Shown here: piece by piece, positions 41,938-52,999 of the stretch | Position numbering within the stretch: position 1 is the first letter of the stretch | Layout: every line of letters begins with the position of its first letter | Assembly: GCA_002104905.1 (NCBI GenBank) | Contig: MCFE01000609.1 | Coordinates: forward strand, 1 to 53,205 | DNA from: Basidiobolus meristosporus CBS 931.73 | Lineage: Eukaryota; Basidiobolomycota; Basidiobolomycetes; Basidiobolales; Basidiobolaceae | Direction of reading: 5' to 3' | Length of the DNA stretch: 53,205 nt | Notes under the pieces: generated by a model | Databases searched by the model: none | What the model was told of the DNA's origin: nothing | Seen by the model: the letters and a program-made list of their open reading frames with translations, nothing else | Program-made: the position numbers and the translations under genes

Positions 41938-43501
41938 GAGACCTAGGCCCAACAAACGCTTTCCAGCCATGACGCCAACGCGACCAATCGAGTTGCAGTC
42001 CAATCAGTTTCCAAAACCCAGGAGCCATTCGGGTTAACTGGAATCTGAAATAGGATTTTAGGTTCGTTGGAAGTTGGAATACATTTGATCCATCTTCTAG
42101 GTTACCAGGGAATGTAGCCATTCATGTAAACAGTCGCCATTGGCGGATGCTCCGGGTGTCTGCGAAGCGCACAAGCTATGTTCTAAATTCCGAACTCAAG
42201 TTCAATCAGGAAGCATCAATGCACTTGCTATTGAATCCTGCCAATCGAGCCAATCCTCCAGTCCTCAAGAAACAACGTGGCCTTGACGGCAGTGCGAGTT
42301 GTCGATGCTAACCTTCTAGAATCGCCATAACATATTGGTCTTGTGCGGCCACCCAGCTTTACCGAGCCTGCCATTGGTTGGTCATCCTGGTAAGAATACT
42401 CTTCATAAATCTTGTTGAGTTGGTCGGTGAAATGTAGCCACTCTGCTTTGCATTAAAATCTAAGCAGGTGACGTCATTTACTTTGCCACCTGAAGAATAT
42501 GCTTGAGATCATGGAGCAGTAGTTGTAGTATTTGTTCTATCTGGTCCGCAACGATCACAAATGGCGAGACCTGATCACATAGGAATGTGCCGCATTCCAT
42601 TTAGGGCCTCAGGCAGAGGTGTGGGTAGTGAGATGGTTGGTTCCTGTTGCCGAGTTCTGCATGGCGATGGGTTGATCCCAGGTCCTATTTGTGAATTTAA
42701 GGATCAGTTGTGGGGTATCAAGCCAGCATGGATGCTATTGGAGCAGAGAGGTAAGAGCTAGCCATCCTCTGCAGCGCATCGAAGGCGCATTCTGATTCTC
42801 CCTAGAGCTCTATGTTTATGTCTGACTGCACCGTTGTTTCACGCTAGCAAGATCTACTCTAATAAGAGGGATTTGCCTGACACGGAGTGTGGCTTTCTGA
42901 GCCCTTAAACCGAGTGAGTTGGTGACAGTCAGGCTCTTACTGGGATGTATCAAACCAGCAGGTGTGTCACATTCATCCTCGGGTCCAGTCTGTCAACCAC
43001 GTTCACCCACCAAGTCACAGTCCGAAGAGCCTATGGCAATGACTGTTCCCTCTGGCTTGAGAGAGGAGGACTGGTGTAAGTTTAATTGCGATCAAATTGG
43101 GCGCACGCTTTTTGCGCTTATTAGGGCAGGCTGGAACATGTTTCAGCTTTACCCAGCATTCTCCCCTAATCCGTGCATGTGGTACTATTGGTATCAGTAC
43201 TGCCCTGCACCACCACGGAGAGCCGGCTCTACTCCAAGAAATCCCTGACCCGACTCTCCACTACCCTCGGTTTACACAGCCTGAATAGAAGGATGCAGGT
43301 TGCAATCCCATGCACTGTAAATGTTTGGGTTCATCCAAGGGTTTTAATGGAAGAAGCATAGTCCTTAAATGGTGAATCAAATCAACAGTTGAGCAAGTCA
43401 TATAAACAAATGCATGACCTCAACGAAGTGGCGGGTTCTGTACATGGGATCCACTCGCTGAGTGAGGGTTGTGGATGGATGAGTGGCGAATTTTGACGGG
43501 G
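41938..43501. other. Intergenic between the arrestin genes
   Basis: About 1.5 kb. Short frames on the plus strand (42561-42761, 42919-43248) lack any motif. Presumably promoter of arrestin 1 and terminator of arrestin 2. Confidence 0.5.
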
Positions 43502-44458
43502 TCAGAAATAGAGGGGCAGGTATGAGCTGCTGAAGTAGCTGGGCGGTTGGGCTATCGCTGTGCTGTACTCGGGGAGCCCTTCTTCAGAGTCTGGCATCTC
43601 TTGGGGTAGGAATTTTAGCGGAGTACGCACAGCGACCTCTCTTTTGGAGCCGTTGATGTCCGAGAATGTGAATGTAAGGTTTAGCTCATGCGATATGGAC
43701 ACATATTCATTCTGGCAATCGGGGTGAATGCTTGATTTCATCGAGCTTGTTGGAAAGACGATCTCTTCGTACCATTGTCGATGGCCGATGGGTAGCCAAC
43801 TGGTGGACACCTCGTGGAGCAGTGTTTTCATTTGCTCTTTGCGCCCATGCGTTCTTCTGGAGACGCTTTCGATCAAGCCGATGCGAATACGATGCACCTG
43901 ATTGCCGTAGCCCAAAGACTGAGTGCCCACATGGAGGAACACGGAGTCACCAGGCTTGTAGCTTGAGGATGGGGAGAAAAGGCAAAACCCAAACCTGGAA
44001 TGGAACTCCCCCACTTTATACAGGGACTGGATCTCCTCCTGAGCCCCATCGATCCTCTTAACAAGTAGCTCTTTTTCAGCGTGAAGGTCGCCCCAGTAGC
44101 CAACGCGCTTGGCAACAGCATTGAACATGTATTTGATACTGGTAAGACTACAGCTCATGCTCTCTGGCGAATCCCCAGGCAGTGGGAACTCGAAGTGATA
44201 TTCGTACCGCCCCGGCGGAAATTCGTTGGCTTGGCTCTCCTCCAAGAGGGACACGTGGTGGCGCAGGAAATGCTCCGCAGCGGCCTCTCCCGAGCACCAT
44301 CCTTTCAAGCTTAGCTCGATGGATGTGATTTTCGTGGGGTATCGTATGTTAAGTGCTACGTGGCCACGGATTACCTGGCCGGATGACGAGCTGCTGTCGC
44401 CTGCTAGAACGATTCTATCGTTTTCCAGAAAGATTTGCAGAGAATTGAATGCCCACAT
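43502..44458 (-). CDS. Alpha-arrestin (ARRDC/ART-type) 2
   Basis: A 318-residue intronless paralogue of the upstream arrestin: the same start (MWA.N.L.I.L), RGHVALNI, and the alpha-arrestin core YEYHFEFPLPGDSPES, then IKYMFNAVAKR and a C domain with SYKPGDSVFLHV. The tail carries LPEY (295-298), PPSY (305-308) and LPLY (314-317): three potential WW-binding sites against two in paralogue 1. Expected role as ubiquitin-ligase adaptor for membrane cargo. Divergence is high outside the core blocks, so the duplication is not recent. Central region between the domains is Lys/Arg-rich. Confidence 0.92.
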   Translation of the reverse strand: MWAFNSLQIFLENDRIVLAGDSSSSSGQVIRGHVALNIRYPTKITSIELSLKGWCSGEAAAEHFLRHHVSLLEESQANEFPPGRYEYHFEFPLPGDSPESMSCSLTSIKYMFNAVAKRVGYWGDLHAEKELLVKRIDGAQEEIQSLYKVGEFHSRFGFCLFSPSSSYKPGDSVFLHVGTQSLGYGNQVHRIRIGLIESVSRRTHGRKEQMKTLLHEVSTSWLPIGHRQWYEEIVFPTSSMKSSIHPDCQNEYVSISHELNLTFTFSDINGSKREVAVRTPLKFLPQEMPDSEEGLPEYSTAIAQPPSYFSSSYLPLYF

Positions 44459-46038
44459 AAGACAAGATCGCTTAGTACGTGGAAGGGTGTAGAAATATGC
44501 CCGAGTCGATGCACATGGTAAGGAACCCTTGGCTTTTTAAGTGAATCGAGTGGAGGCTTCAGATCAGGATCATATCTGCGTGGCTCTCTAGCTGTATCCT
44601 ATCTCTGTATGTCTTATCCGAGAGCAACATCACCGTTGCTCAGTTTCTACAAGCCAGACTCAATTACACTGGAGGCATCCACCTCTCACATCCTCCTGAT
44701 TCATTAGCACCCACAAATTTGAGCATGACTCGGCGATCCCCGCTTTCCTGCATCATCCAAAGATTTCGTGAAGCTACGAAGTAGACAACAAAAATCGGCT
44801 CTCTCTTGCAGAAATTACCTCTGTGTCTCACTCCATCGCCGGCTTAGCTGTCCAGTTATGGAAATGATTCGCAATTAGTTATTGCCTACAGCTGCCTAAG
44901 GTTTTGCCTACCAGATAGGTGGGCAGACAAATGATTTATCTGGTTTATCATGTGTATGTCAAGCCAGCCACATAAAGTGAGCCCTTCATGGTGCCGATTT
45001 ATAGGCTGAGCCTTATATCCACTGGGCTGACACCAACGATAGCTGTGGGAACAGGATCGTAAGCTATTGCGCATAGAATAGAAATATGTAAGTGCCCTTA
45101 TTCTCTGCCAGCTATGCCGAGAATTACACCTTATCCGGATGATGCGCGTTTCACTGCCAGCGCGGCAAAGGTAACTAGTCAAGCGGAGTTTGCTCGAGCT
45201 GCCAATGGGCTTGAATGCCTCAACACATATGGCATTAAAACAGTGGGACGCTTGATCATCCTTGATAACTGATAAATCCACCGGCCGAGAAGAGCCGGTT
45301 TTCTATCTCATCGCGCAATTTCGCCACATTAAGCTATATCGATTCCATCCTTGTCTGTTTGTATATACCTTTGCCCAGTCTACCGAGTTTGTACTCATTG
45401 TTGTCTCTCAAATGGCATTGCCGGGCAATACATCAAAGTTGGCAAGTAGACATACAGCTGTCATTAGGAGATTTCTTCCCACCGCACTCGCTAATATGCT
45501 TAAACCCGTTTTAGTAATGGACTTACGCTTGCTGGCATTAAGAGATGATATTATAATTCATTCCCTAAATCACGCCAACCATCGGCTTCATGGGTTCCTT
45601 TCTGAGCAGTTTGCCCGAGATGTAAGAATACGGCTACTTCAATCCATATCGAGTGGATGTTTCTGGCTACTTCCACGATCATGGGGACACCTGCAGGACC
45701 TCTACCTCATCTGGCTTTCTTGCAGTGCATTTCCAGAAGGTGACCGATTCTACTTCTCAATGAGGAACTTCATAGAAGGAAATAGCACACGAGTGATGCT
45801 GATCGGGTACCAAGTTATATAGAGTAAACGTTCGTCTGAGTGAAGTTTATAGCGAAATGTACTGAAACTGGGTTTCGTAAAGTTGTGTAAATATAGCTAA
45901 GAACGATACCGAATTCTAATTTATCTTGGTGTTAAATATTTACAACGTAGACGGGAGGGAAAGAAGAAACTAAGAAAGAGTGTCCTTTAAATATAGAGTG
46001 CTGCTAAGAAGGGTGAGATAGCCTCATCTGTGCTGGGT
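44459..46038 (+). other. Intergenic region with an unidentified plus-strand relic
   Basis: A start-containing frame at 45115-45269 (MPRITPYPDDARF...) runs into a stop; the frame 45262-45822 (186 codons) then stays open. The segment IRRFLPTALANMLKPVLVMDLRLL faintly recalls the 'RFLP..v..Ll..yL..v.Pf' module in fungal subtelomeric RecQ-like helicases, which would suit this location. No helicase motif is visible, so this is a hint only. Possibly a decayed gene fragment. Confidence 0.3.
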
Positions 46039-48158
46039 TTAGTTTCCATGATTGATTTTTTCATTCAAGGAAATAATCGCACTGTAGGTACCAAATCCAC
46101 AACTCATGAAGCCGATGAAAACAATTAAAAGTTCCGTTAACTTCGTAGACAAATTTGACGGCCCACCAAATAGTCGACGGTTAAACACTATTGGCAATAC
46201 CTATAGTCAATCGTTAGTTCAATGCTACATTGCATCCGTTGGAGGTGTGTGCGCTTACAAATATCAACATGGAGTTAGAGATTGCTCCTAGAAGGGTAAT
46301 CACCTCAGCGAAGTATGGCAAGATAACCGCAACTAAAGCTGAGGATGACAGTAGTATGGTGCGAAATGCGACCCTGCTCAAAAGTTCTTGTCCCCCGGAC
46401 ATGTGGATGCGATCAATCTTCATGAGATGCTCAACCTAACGGGGGGTCAGTACGGATCTAATTACAACGTACAGAAAGGGAATTACCTCCAATGCCAGCG
46501 AAGCTAATAGAATTGGGTTTGTGAGGAGTACGTGTGCAGTGATAACGACAATGGCGAAAGTCAAACAATAGCCTGGATTGTATAGGCGTTAGAAAGTGAA
46601 TTCTAGAATTGTTTAAGTATTCAGGATTCTCATCTACCGTCTGGCAAAGTCTTCAGGATGGGGGACTCGACCTTGTCCCCGTACACGTAATAGCCAACAA
46701 ACGCGGTCACAAAATACATCAAGAAGACTGTGATAAGGGCTTTCTTCAAAACTTTAGGCCAGTCCTTTCTATTGCTCATGCTGTGTTCTACATGAGGGAA
46801 AACGCTGTTGCCACCAAATGAAAAGCCAACCGATGCCAGAACCGAAGGGAAAGCCAGATAATTGAAGTATTCGTGCTTTACATCCGTAACGTTGTGCAGA
46901 TCAGTGAAACCCGTAACAAGCACAATGAAAACCATAATTACGGTAGCAAAAGCTCCAAAAAAGCTAAGGAACAAAGTCAATATGCTACTGTCAATATTGC
47001 TGGTCATGAATCCTCACCTTAAGATAGCTACCTCCTTCAGTGTTTTCATGAAGACGAAGGGTGGCCAAATCATTAGTGTACAGATTACAATCCTTTAACA
47101 GAGTGATTGAGTATCAAGGTATATACAGAATGGTGAGAAAAATATGTTTCTTCCATACCAGTGCGCTCCGGTGATTTGAGGCAGAACATCCTTGAAGAGC
47201 TGGCGGAAATTGGCAGAAGCAAGGATGAAAAACAGCGCAGAGGATCCAAACATCATCGTAGCAGTAAAGAAGTTCACCAACAGGCGGCCGCACTTTCCGA
47301 ACGCCACATGACCGACCTCGGCCAGACTGTTCAGACGTTTTCTATGAAAACTTAGAATTAGATAACCGTTCTTGATTTTTTACTCTACACAACGTTCAAG
47401 AAGCTTACCCGTCAACGTATAGGCATTTGATCAGTAAAATGCCACTATAGTAGGCAATGCAGGAACACAGGGCAATGCTTCCCAATCCGATCCACCCTCC
47501 CTGTCTTAGACAAAACGGTAGCTGGAGGTGCGATGAAGTTAAGGCGAAATATGTGTGGAAAATTGACCAAAATATTTGACGAAATAGTATAAAGGATATG
47601 ACACCAGAACCAGCCATAATGCATCTGTATAGTGGAGAAAAATTAGCAGGGAGTAGAATCACACGGAGCATGAAATACATACACTAAGTTGAAATAGGCT
47701 CCCCAACTGGACCCATGATGACCCTCGTCAAACAGCTCAAGCTCACCCTCCACCTGATCTACTTTATCATCTGGAGAAGAGGTTAGGGCTGCCTGTGTGC
47801 AATTTCAAACAACGATCATACCAATGCTGCTCACCGCACCATACGTCCTTCGGGGCATTTCAGATTTTAGATATTGCTTGTCGGAAAGATTTGAATCAGG
47901 CCAGGTCATAGTAGATGCTCAAACGGTGAGAATTATTTCGAGGGTAAAATAGTTTAACAGAATGCTGAAGAGCCAAGATTTATAGGGTTTCTCCTCTAGA
48001 CTGAAACGTGACGTCTGGAGCAAAGAAAAGTATTCTAAAGGGGGTGTAACTACGAACTGCAAATAATGAAAATCTTGATCGAAGAAGCCCGCGTATTTAT
48101 AGTCCGGAACGAAGGAATGTTTATGAGCCTTGGTATTGGTTGTCCCATCGCATGACAT
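46039..48158 (-). CDS. AVT-type vacuolar amino-acid transporter with a U12 intron
   Basis: Aa_trans (SLC32/36) family carrier with about ten TM helices, probably in the vacuolar membrane exchanging neutral amino acids with protons. Exons from the core onward on the minus strand: 47770-47683, 47624-47600, 47527-47409, 47341-47159, 47092-47018, 46963-46638, 46572-46487, 46435-46259, 46200-46039. Landmarks are AYFNLVCIMAGSGVL, LPFCLRQGGWIGLG, LIKCLYVDG, SVGFSFGGNSVFPHVE, YYVYGDKVES and AISNSMLIF. The intron 47599-47528 has U12-type AT-AC ends; all the others I resolved are GT-AG. The N-terminal exon(s) before 47770 are uncertain: an ATG at 48158 or another near 47907 may start it. C-terminus ends at the TAA 46041-46039. 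Confidence 0.88.
47528..47599 (-). other. U12-type AT-AC intron
   Basis: 72 nt on the minus strand. The 5' end is ATATCCTTT, a full match to the minor-spliceosome donor. CCTTAAC matches the U12 branch site (TTCCTTAAC) and its branch A lies 11 nt before the AC end. Removing exactly this segment joins GSGV to LQLPFCLRQGGW, giving the length and pattern conserved in the transporter family (AGSGVLxLPxxLRQGGW). A GT-AG alternative beginning at GTCATA would delete three conserved positions. Confidence 0.85.
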
Positions 48159-49871
48159 GGTGTTGGAATCTCAATAATGAATATGGCACAATCATATCCA
48201 AATCATTTCATTGCACTCGGTGTGCATCTACAACTATCTGATTCTATAATTGTTTATATCAATCTCCAAGGGTATTCTTGGTTTACAATCATTTGTCTTT
48301 GATGACTCGTAGAATATCAGGAACAAGTCAAAGTGATAAGAGTAGCACAGCATAAATCTATAAAGCTTGGTACTAAATCACGCAATGGCTCACGGGAAAA
48401 GATTCATATCTGTAACACTCCTGACTGCGTGACAACATTCATATCGAGTTTCCATTTTTGAAATGAAGGGATTCTACATTTGGAATTGCCAGAGCCACAG
48501 CACGTTTGCCGTAGGGGTACGAAGCCGCTATTGGAGATGTACCTTGATTCTGGAATACCTATAGTAGCCTAGTATATAGATCAGTCATCGCTGGCCTTAT
48601 CATATGATGACATCGCGGTAGTCATGGGTGGCAGTAAGACCTATGCATCGGACGAGATTGGCTTAGAAATAGATCTAATATTACACCGCACCCAATGGAA
48701 GTGACCCAGGCAGCCAATTTTTAGCTGATCACACGACTGATAATTGTTCATGTTGCCATATTCATTCAGATGGATATAGATCGTCGAGCTTTGCGATTGC
48801 TATGGCACATGTTGATAGTAGTCGAGTGCTTCGAATGATCCCATGGCTCCTTGGCCTACGAAAGCATCGATGTACGCAATGAGCGATTGAGCGGAAAGTC
48901 CAAGTTGATTGGTGTGTGGCTGCACTTGTTTGGATTTGCTCCGATACTGCATGAATGAGCTCTAGTAGCTGGGAAATTTAACGACTGAGAAAGTCAGGAG
49001 GAAAACAAACCGCTTTCGTCATTGCTTCAGCGCTCATATCAACTACACTCAACGTGTGAGCAGCCTCGGGATGTTGGAGCATACTGAATGGTGACACAGC
49101 CTAAGGAAGGCGCCATTTTAGAAGCTTTTAGATCAAGGTTTCATCTATAGCCCTGGCTCCTTATTGGTCATGGGGTCATTTACAATGGCTTATTAATATG
49201 TCATTCACATACCTAATCCTGGCGGGATCGTTGTATTGAGTTGTATGTATCGTCTCTGTATGCATGGTTTCCCTTCATCAGGGGGACCACCACTGATCTT
49301 GGAGAAAGATCTGACAGCGAGCTTGTAATTCTTCGGGCATGAACATACGAAGATAGGGGTGTTTGGGGTCAATTTAGGACTACACGCAGGTGCATGTTCA
49401 TGGTAGACACTGCTCCGGCTATGCCGTTTCACAAAACAATCTATAGCCTAGTCATGGAGTGCTTCCAGTAGAGCGGACAGCAAGTCCACATTTCGGGCTC
49501 TAAAGGAGCAGCGGTGAGTGTGCTGTACGCCACAGAGACCCTCATGGCTAAGGCAAATCAATGGCATCCCAGTGAAACTCTAGCAACTGGCTAGCTAATG
49601 AATGCACCATGCAATCATTTTATATATGCGATCGGGTCACCAAACAAATGTGGTTGTTGGGCTTTAATTATCTTAAAGCTACCATTGAACCAATCAACAC
49701 AGCTTCACCTCATATTTCCATTTATGGCCTTGTGAGCTATTAATCATCTGCGTGATCTGATGCAGGAGAAGCATCGCAATGACTATGATTTACTGACATA
49801 TTTCGTGGTTTAACAAATATTCCCAAAATTGACACCATCTTTATCCAATGACTAGTCACCCGGAACAGCAT
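48159..49871. other. Intergenic region, no supported gene
   Basis: About 1.7 kb. A minus-strand frame at 49432-49205 is Cys-containing but lacks a signal peptide or domain. Presumably promoter of the transporter and 3' flank of the receptor-like gene. Confidence 0.5.
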
Positions 49872-51612
49872 TCAAGCTGGTAGAGGATGGCTAGGATACT
49901 TGCTGGCTATGCCATCTGTCTCTGGCTTTTGGGAAGGGTTTGGATCAGATGCTTCCCCCAGAGTTAGTATCAAGAAAAACACGCCAAACAGTTGGAAGCC
50001 TGCCAGTTTGTAGGCGATCATATTCGCTACGTAACCCACCACGGTGGCTGTCAGTGTGGAGGCTAACAGTATCGCTGTGAGCATCAGCAGTATCCAGCCA
50101 GGGATTGTGGCAAAGGCCAATATTGTTAACTAGAAGCATGTAGAGGAATCATTAGCTGACTAGAAACATGATGCAGTTCCTCGCTCAGTACCTTACGCAT
50201 GCCCAGCCGCGAGCGCTCAGAAAGTTCCATGGTCGTGAGGTTTTTCAAAAAGCTACATCCATAGTAGCCTAGTAAAATGGCGTTCAGGAAGAATAGTATT
50301 GGCACCTCCTTTGTCATCATTATGACGGCTATTTTGTAGACCACCTCTATCCTACTGCTTACGCCCAAGATCAGTAGAAATATTACTATCGTGAAGTTAG
50401 CCATGCTGAAATATGATAGAATGTAGAAAGGCCTCAAGTTGCTGGAACGGTTGTGAATTGCTAGGACCACTCTTCCCCTAGGAAAGCCATTGAGTTTGGT
50501 GACCCACTGGTGACTAAAGGGAGTTTCTAACTTACCAAGTGAGTAGCAGACCACCATACGCTAGGTAGCCTACCAACCATGATATGTAAATAGAGACCTG
50601 GCCCAGAGCTCCATTTACACTATTGGTGTCTACACATATCCCAACTAGAATAGAAGGTTAGCTTTACCACAGGAAGTCTAGCCTGTACACAAAATGTGTG
50701 CACATACTTAGAAGGTATACAAAAGAGGCAACGTATATCCCAACCCTAATATCCAAAATCATTCGATGGATGCAGTAAAACTGGTAGAGGCGATACACAA
50801 TGTATCCTAGGAACAAAATGGACTGATACAAATCAACTATGTTGGCCCATCGCTTGTTAGCAACTTCCGAGCACTTACGAAAGAGAAGTACAGCCATTGC
50901 ATCGCCACACATGCCTTAGATTTCAAAAGGTAATTCCAAGGGCCTGGGTCTAAATGCCGCATCAAGGTGTTATTGATAATACTTTATCAGCTAGGTTCCA
51001 GAAACTCACCTTCCAAAACTTGCACGGTAGGATTTATAGATGTGCGAAGCATAGCCTTGAAAAGGATTCCATGATCCTTAGCTATCAGTGACAATTGTAT
51101 ATTGTCTGGCTTATTCGTGAAGTAATAACCATAACTTTCATGATACAGATTTCCAAATGCAAAATTGCTCTCCAGAGATGAGGTGAAGATCGCAGCCTTA
51201 AGTGGTGGGTAGCCGAGTTGCTGTAATGCCTGCGAGTAAGATACCAGCTGTGATACGATCTAGATTTGCGAAATTTTCAGTACGAAGTATTGACCATCTA
51301 ATTATAGTGAGGTACCTGCGCAAACTCATAGCATCCCTTCACCATAGCTTCAGACCAATCAACCAGGATGCTTGAGCCATCGATATTGCGGTCAGTCACC
51401 AAAGTATTATTTATAGGATCAGAAGAAAGGTGGCAACCTTCAGATAATTTCGCCGGGAGAAGGACCAATGTTAAGTTATAGTATTTAGGAGCGTCTTGGT
51501 AGAAGTCATAACTAGGGAAATAGCTTTGGGCTCCCGGTGAGGGAGTGACGATTTGAATTGTAGCGAAAGTATTGAATATCAATGTGTGTATCAGAAATAA
51601 TTTCAAGAGCAT
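49872..51612 (-). CDS. Receptor-like protein: signal peptide, PA-like ectodomain, seven TM
   Basis: Predicted 444-residue surface or endomembrane protein. Exons (minus): 51612-51316, 51229-51010, 50914-50879, 50836-50708, 50644-50536, 50477-50192, 50129-49872; total 1335 nt with frame kept. Residues 1-18 are a signal peptide. Residues 20-175 form an ectodomain with N-glycosylation sites (NLT, NNT). Its SSILVDWSEAMVKGCYEFAQ...LGYPPLKAAIFTS resembles the protease-associated (PA) fold pattern of a hydrophobic strand, then G-C-x-F, then a helix and strand. Seven hydrophobic segments follow, with NPSQKPETDG in the cytosolic tail. Topology recalls PA-domain 7TM receptors, but no signature assigns a known GPCR class. 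Ligand unknown. Confidence 0.82.
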
Positions 51613-52999
51613 ATTCAGATAAAGAGTATGATGCTTGAGAGAAGTGACGGGGGCAGTTCCATAGAAGAAAACACCTTCTGCTGTTAAAGCTTTAAAAAAG
51701 TTCTAACGGCTGTCAAACACATTGCATGCCTTACTTATAGCATCTTCCAGAGTGGAGTAAACTAAAATGACTTGCATATATATATCCTCAAGTTAACCCC
51801 TCACTGATCGAGCCGCTTTTAAGCTAATTGCTAACCTACTCCTATACCCAGGAGTCCTATTAGACGATTCTATTGCTATTTATAAATAAATAATATTGGA
51901 GGAAAAAACAACATTATGCCTTATTTGTTAACACTGGAGACCATCTCTTTTGGATTAATGAGTAGGTTACAAATACATTAAATGTGTGTATAAAGTAGAG
52001 GGGGAGGGGATAACCAGTAAATGGAGTGATGTGAAATCGGTTTGAGTGTTCAGTCCCTATTATAAAATCTTCCCAAGTATTTCATACATGGAGATTCTGT
52101 AAATACTTCTTAGAAGCCGGATTGTGATAGTACCCCTAAAATTGATTTCAAAACTTGGGCTAGGGAAAGAAAGTCACCAGGTGGCAAAATCTGGATTTAC
52201 CTAGGACAAATATCTAAAGAAGCCAAGTTAATCTGATGTTGTTCCTAAAAAATTGGCTCTGAGAGACATTTTCCTGGAAAGCTAGGTCTCAGAGTTGGGA
52301 AGCTGAGTAGTACTGTGTTTCCTAGTCAGCTACATGTGAGTGAGGTTTCCAGGAAAATAAGGCCCAAGTGGGAATATAAGTATATATGAAGTGAGTTATA
52401 CTAACTTGTGTTGGCTGATTGGTGGTTGGAATGGCCAGCAGATGGCAGGGGGCTAAGAAGAATTTCTGGGTATTCACCAACAGGGGGTACAGAAATGTTA
52501 GGGGTAACTGTTTGGCTGAGTGTCCTTGGTTTAAGGGGATGTCAATTTCCAACATGTGAAGGCTCAAACAGAGCAAGCAGTACCAAATGAGAACTCTCAA
52601 ATCTGGAATTTGTCAGATAATGCACTGGTAGTATGCTGGTATTCTTACAGTGCTTTATTAGCATTAAGCTTGTGATTTTTCCTTAATTTTATGTTATCAT
52701 TCTTCATGGAGGTAGTTAGTAGCAGAGAACAAGATTTTGTACAAGTCCTATTTGGCCTGATCTCCTCCCAGAACTTATCTTGGTTTGCCTGCCTAATTGC
52801 CAGTACCTCAGGGTAAGGGCCTGGCAGGTTCACAATCACCAACATGTGATTTCTATAATGAAATAAACCACAACTTATGGTCAATGGGGTGTCAGTCATC
52901 AATAGGAAAAGTATTTATCTCAGCAACACAAAGTAAATATGTTTGGCAATACATTGGTAAACATTAAAAGTGAATAATGCAAAAGAGCATTTGGTAAAT
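51613..52999. other. Subtelomeric region, no supported gene
   Basis: AT-rich sequence before the telomere. Frames 52600-52322 and 52902-52645 (minus) show no recognisable domain. No helicase-like subtelomeric ORF and no short tandem repeats other than the telomere itself are evident. Confidence 0.6.
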
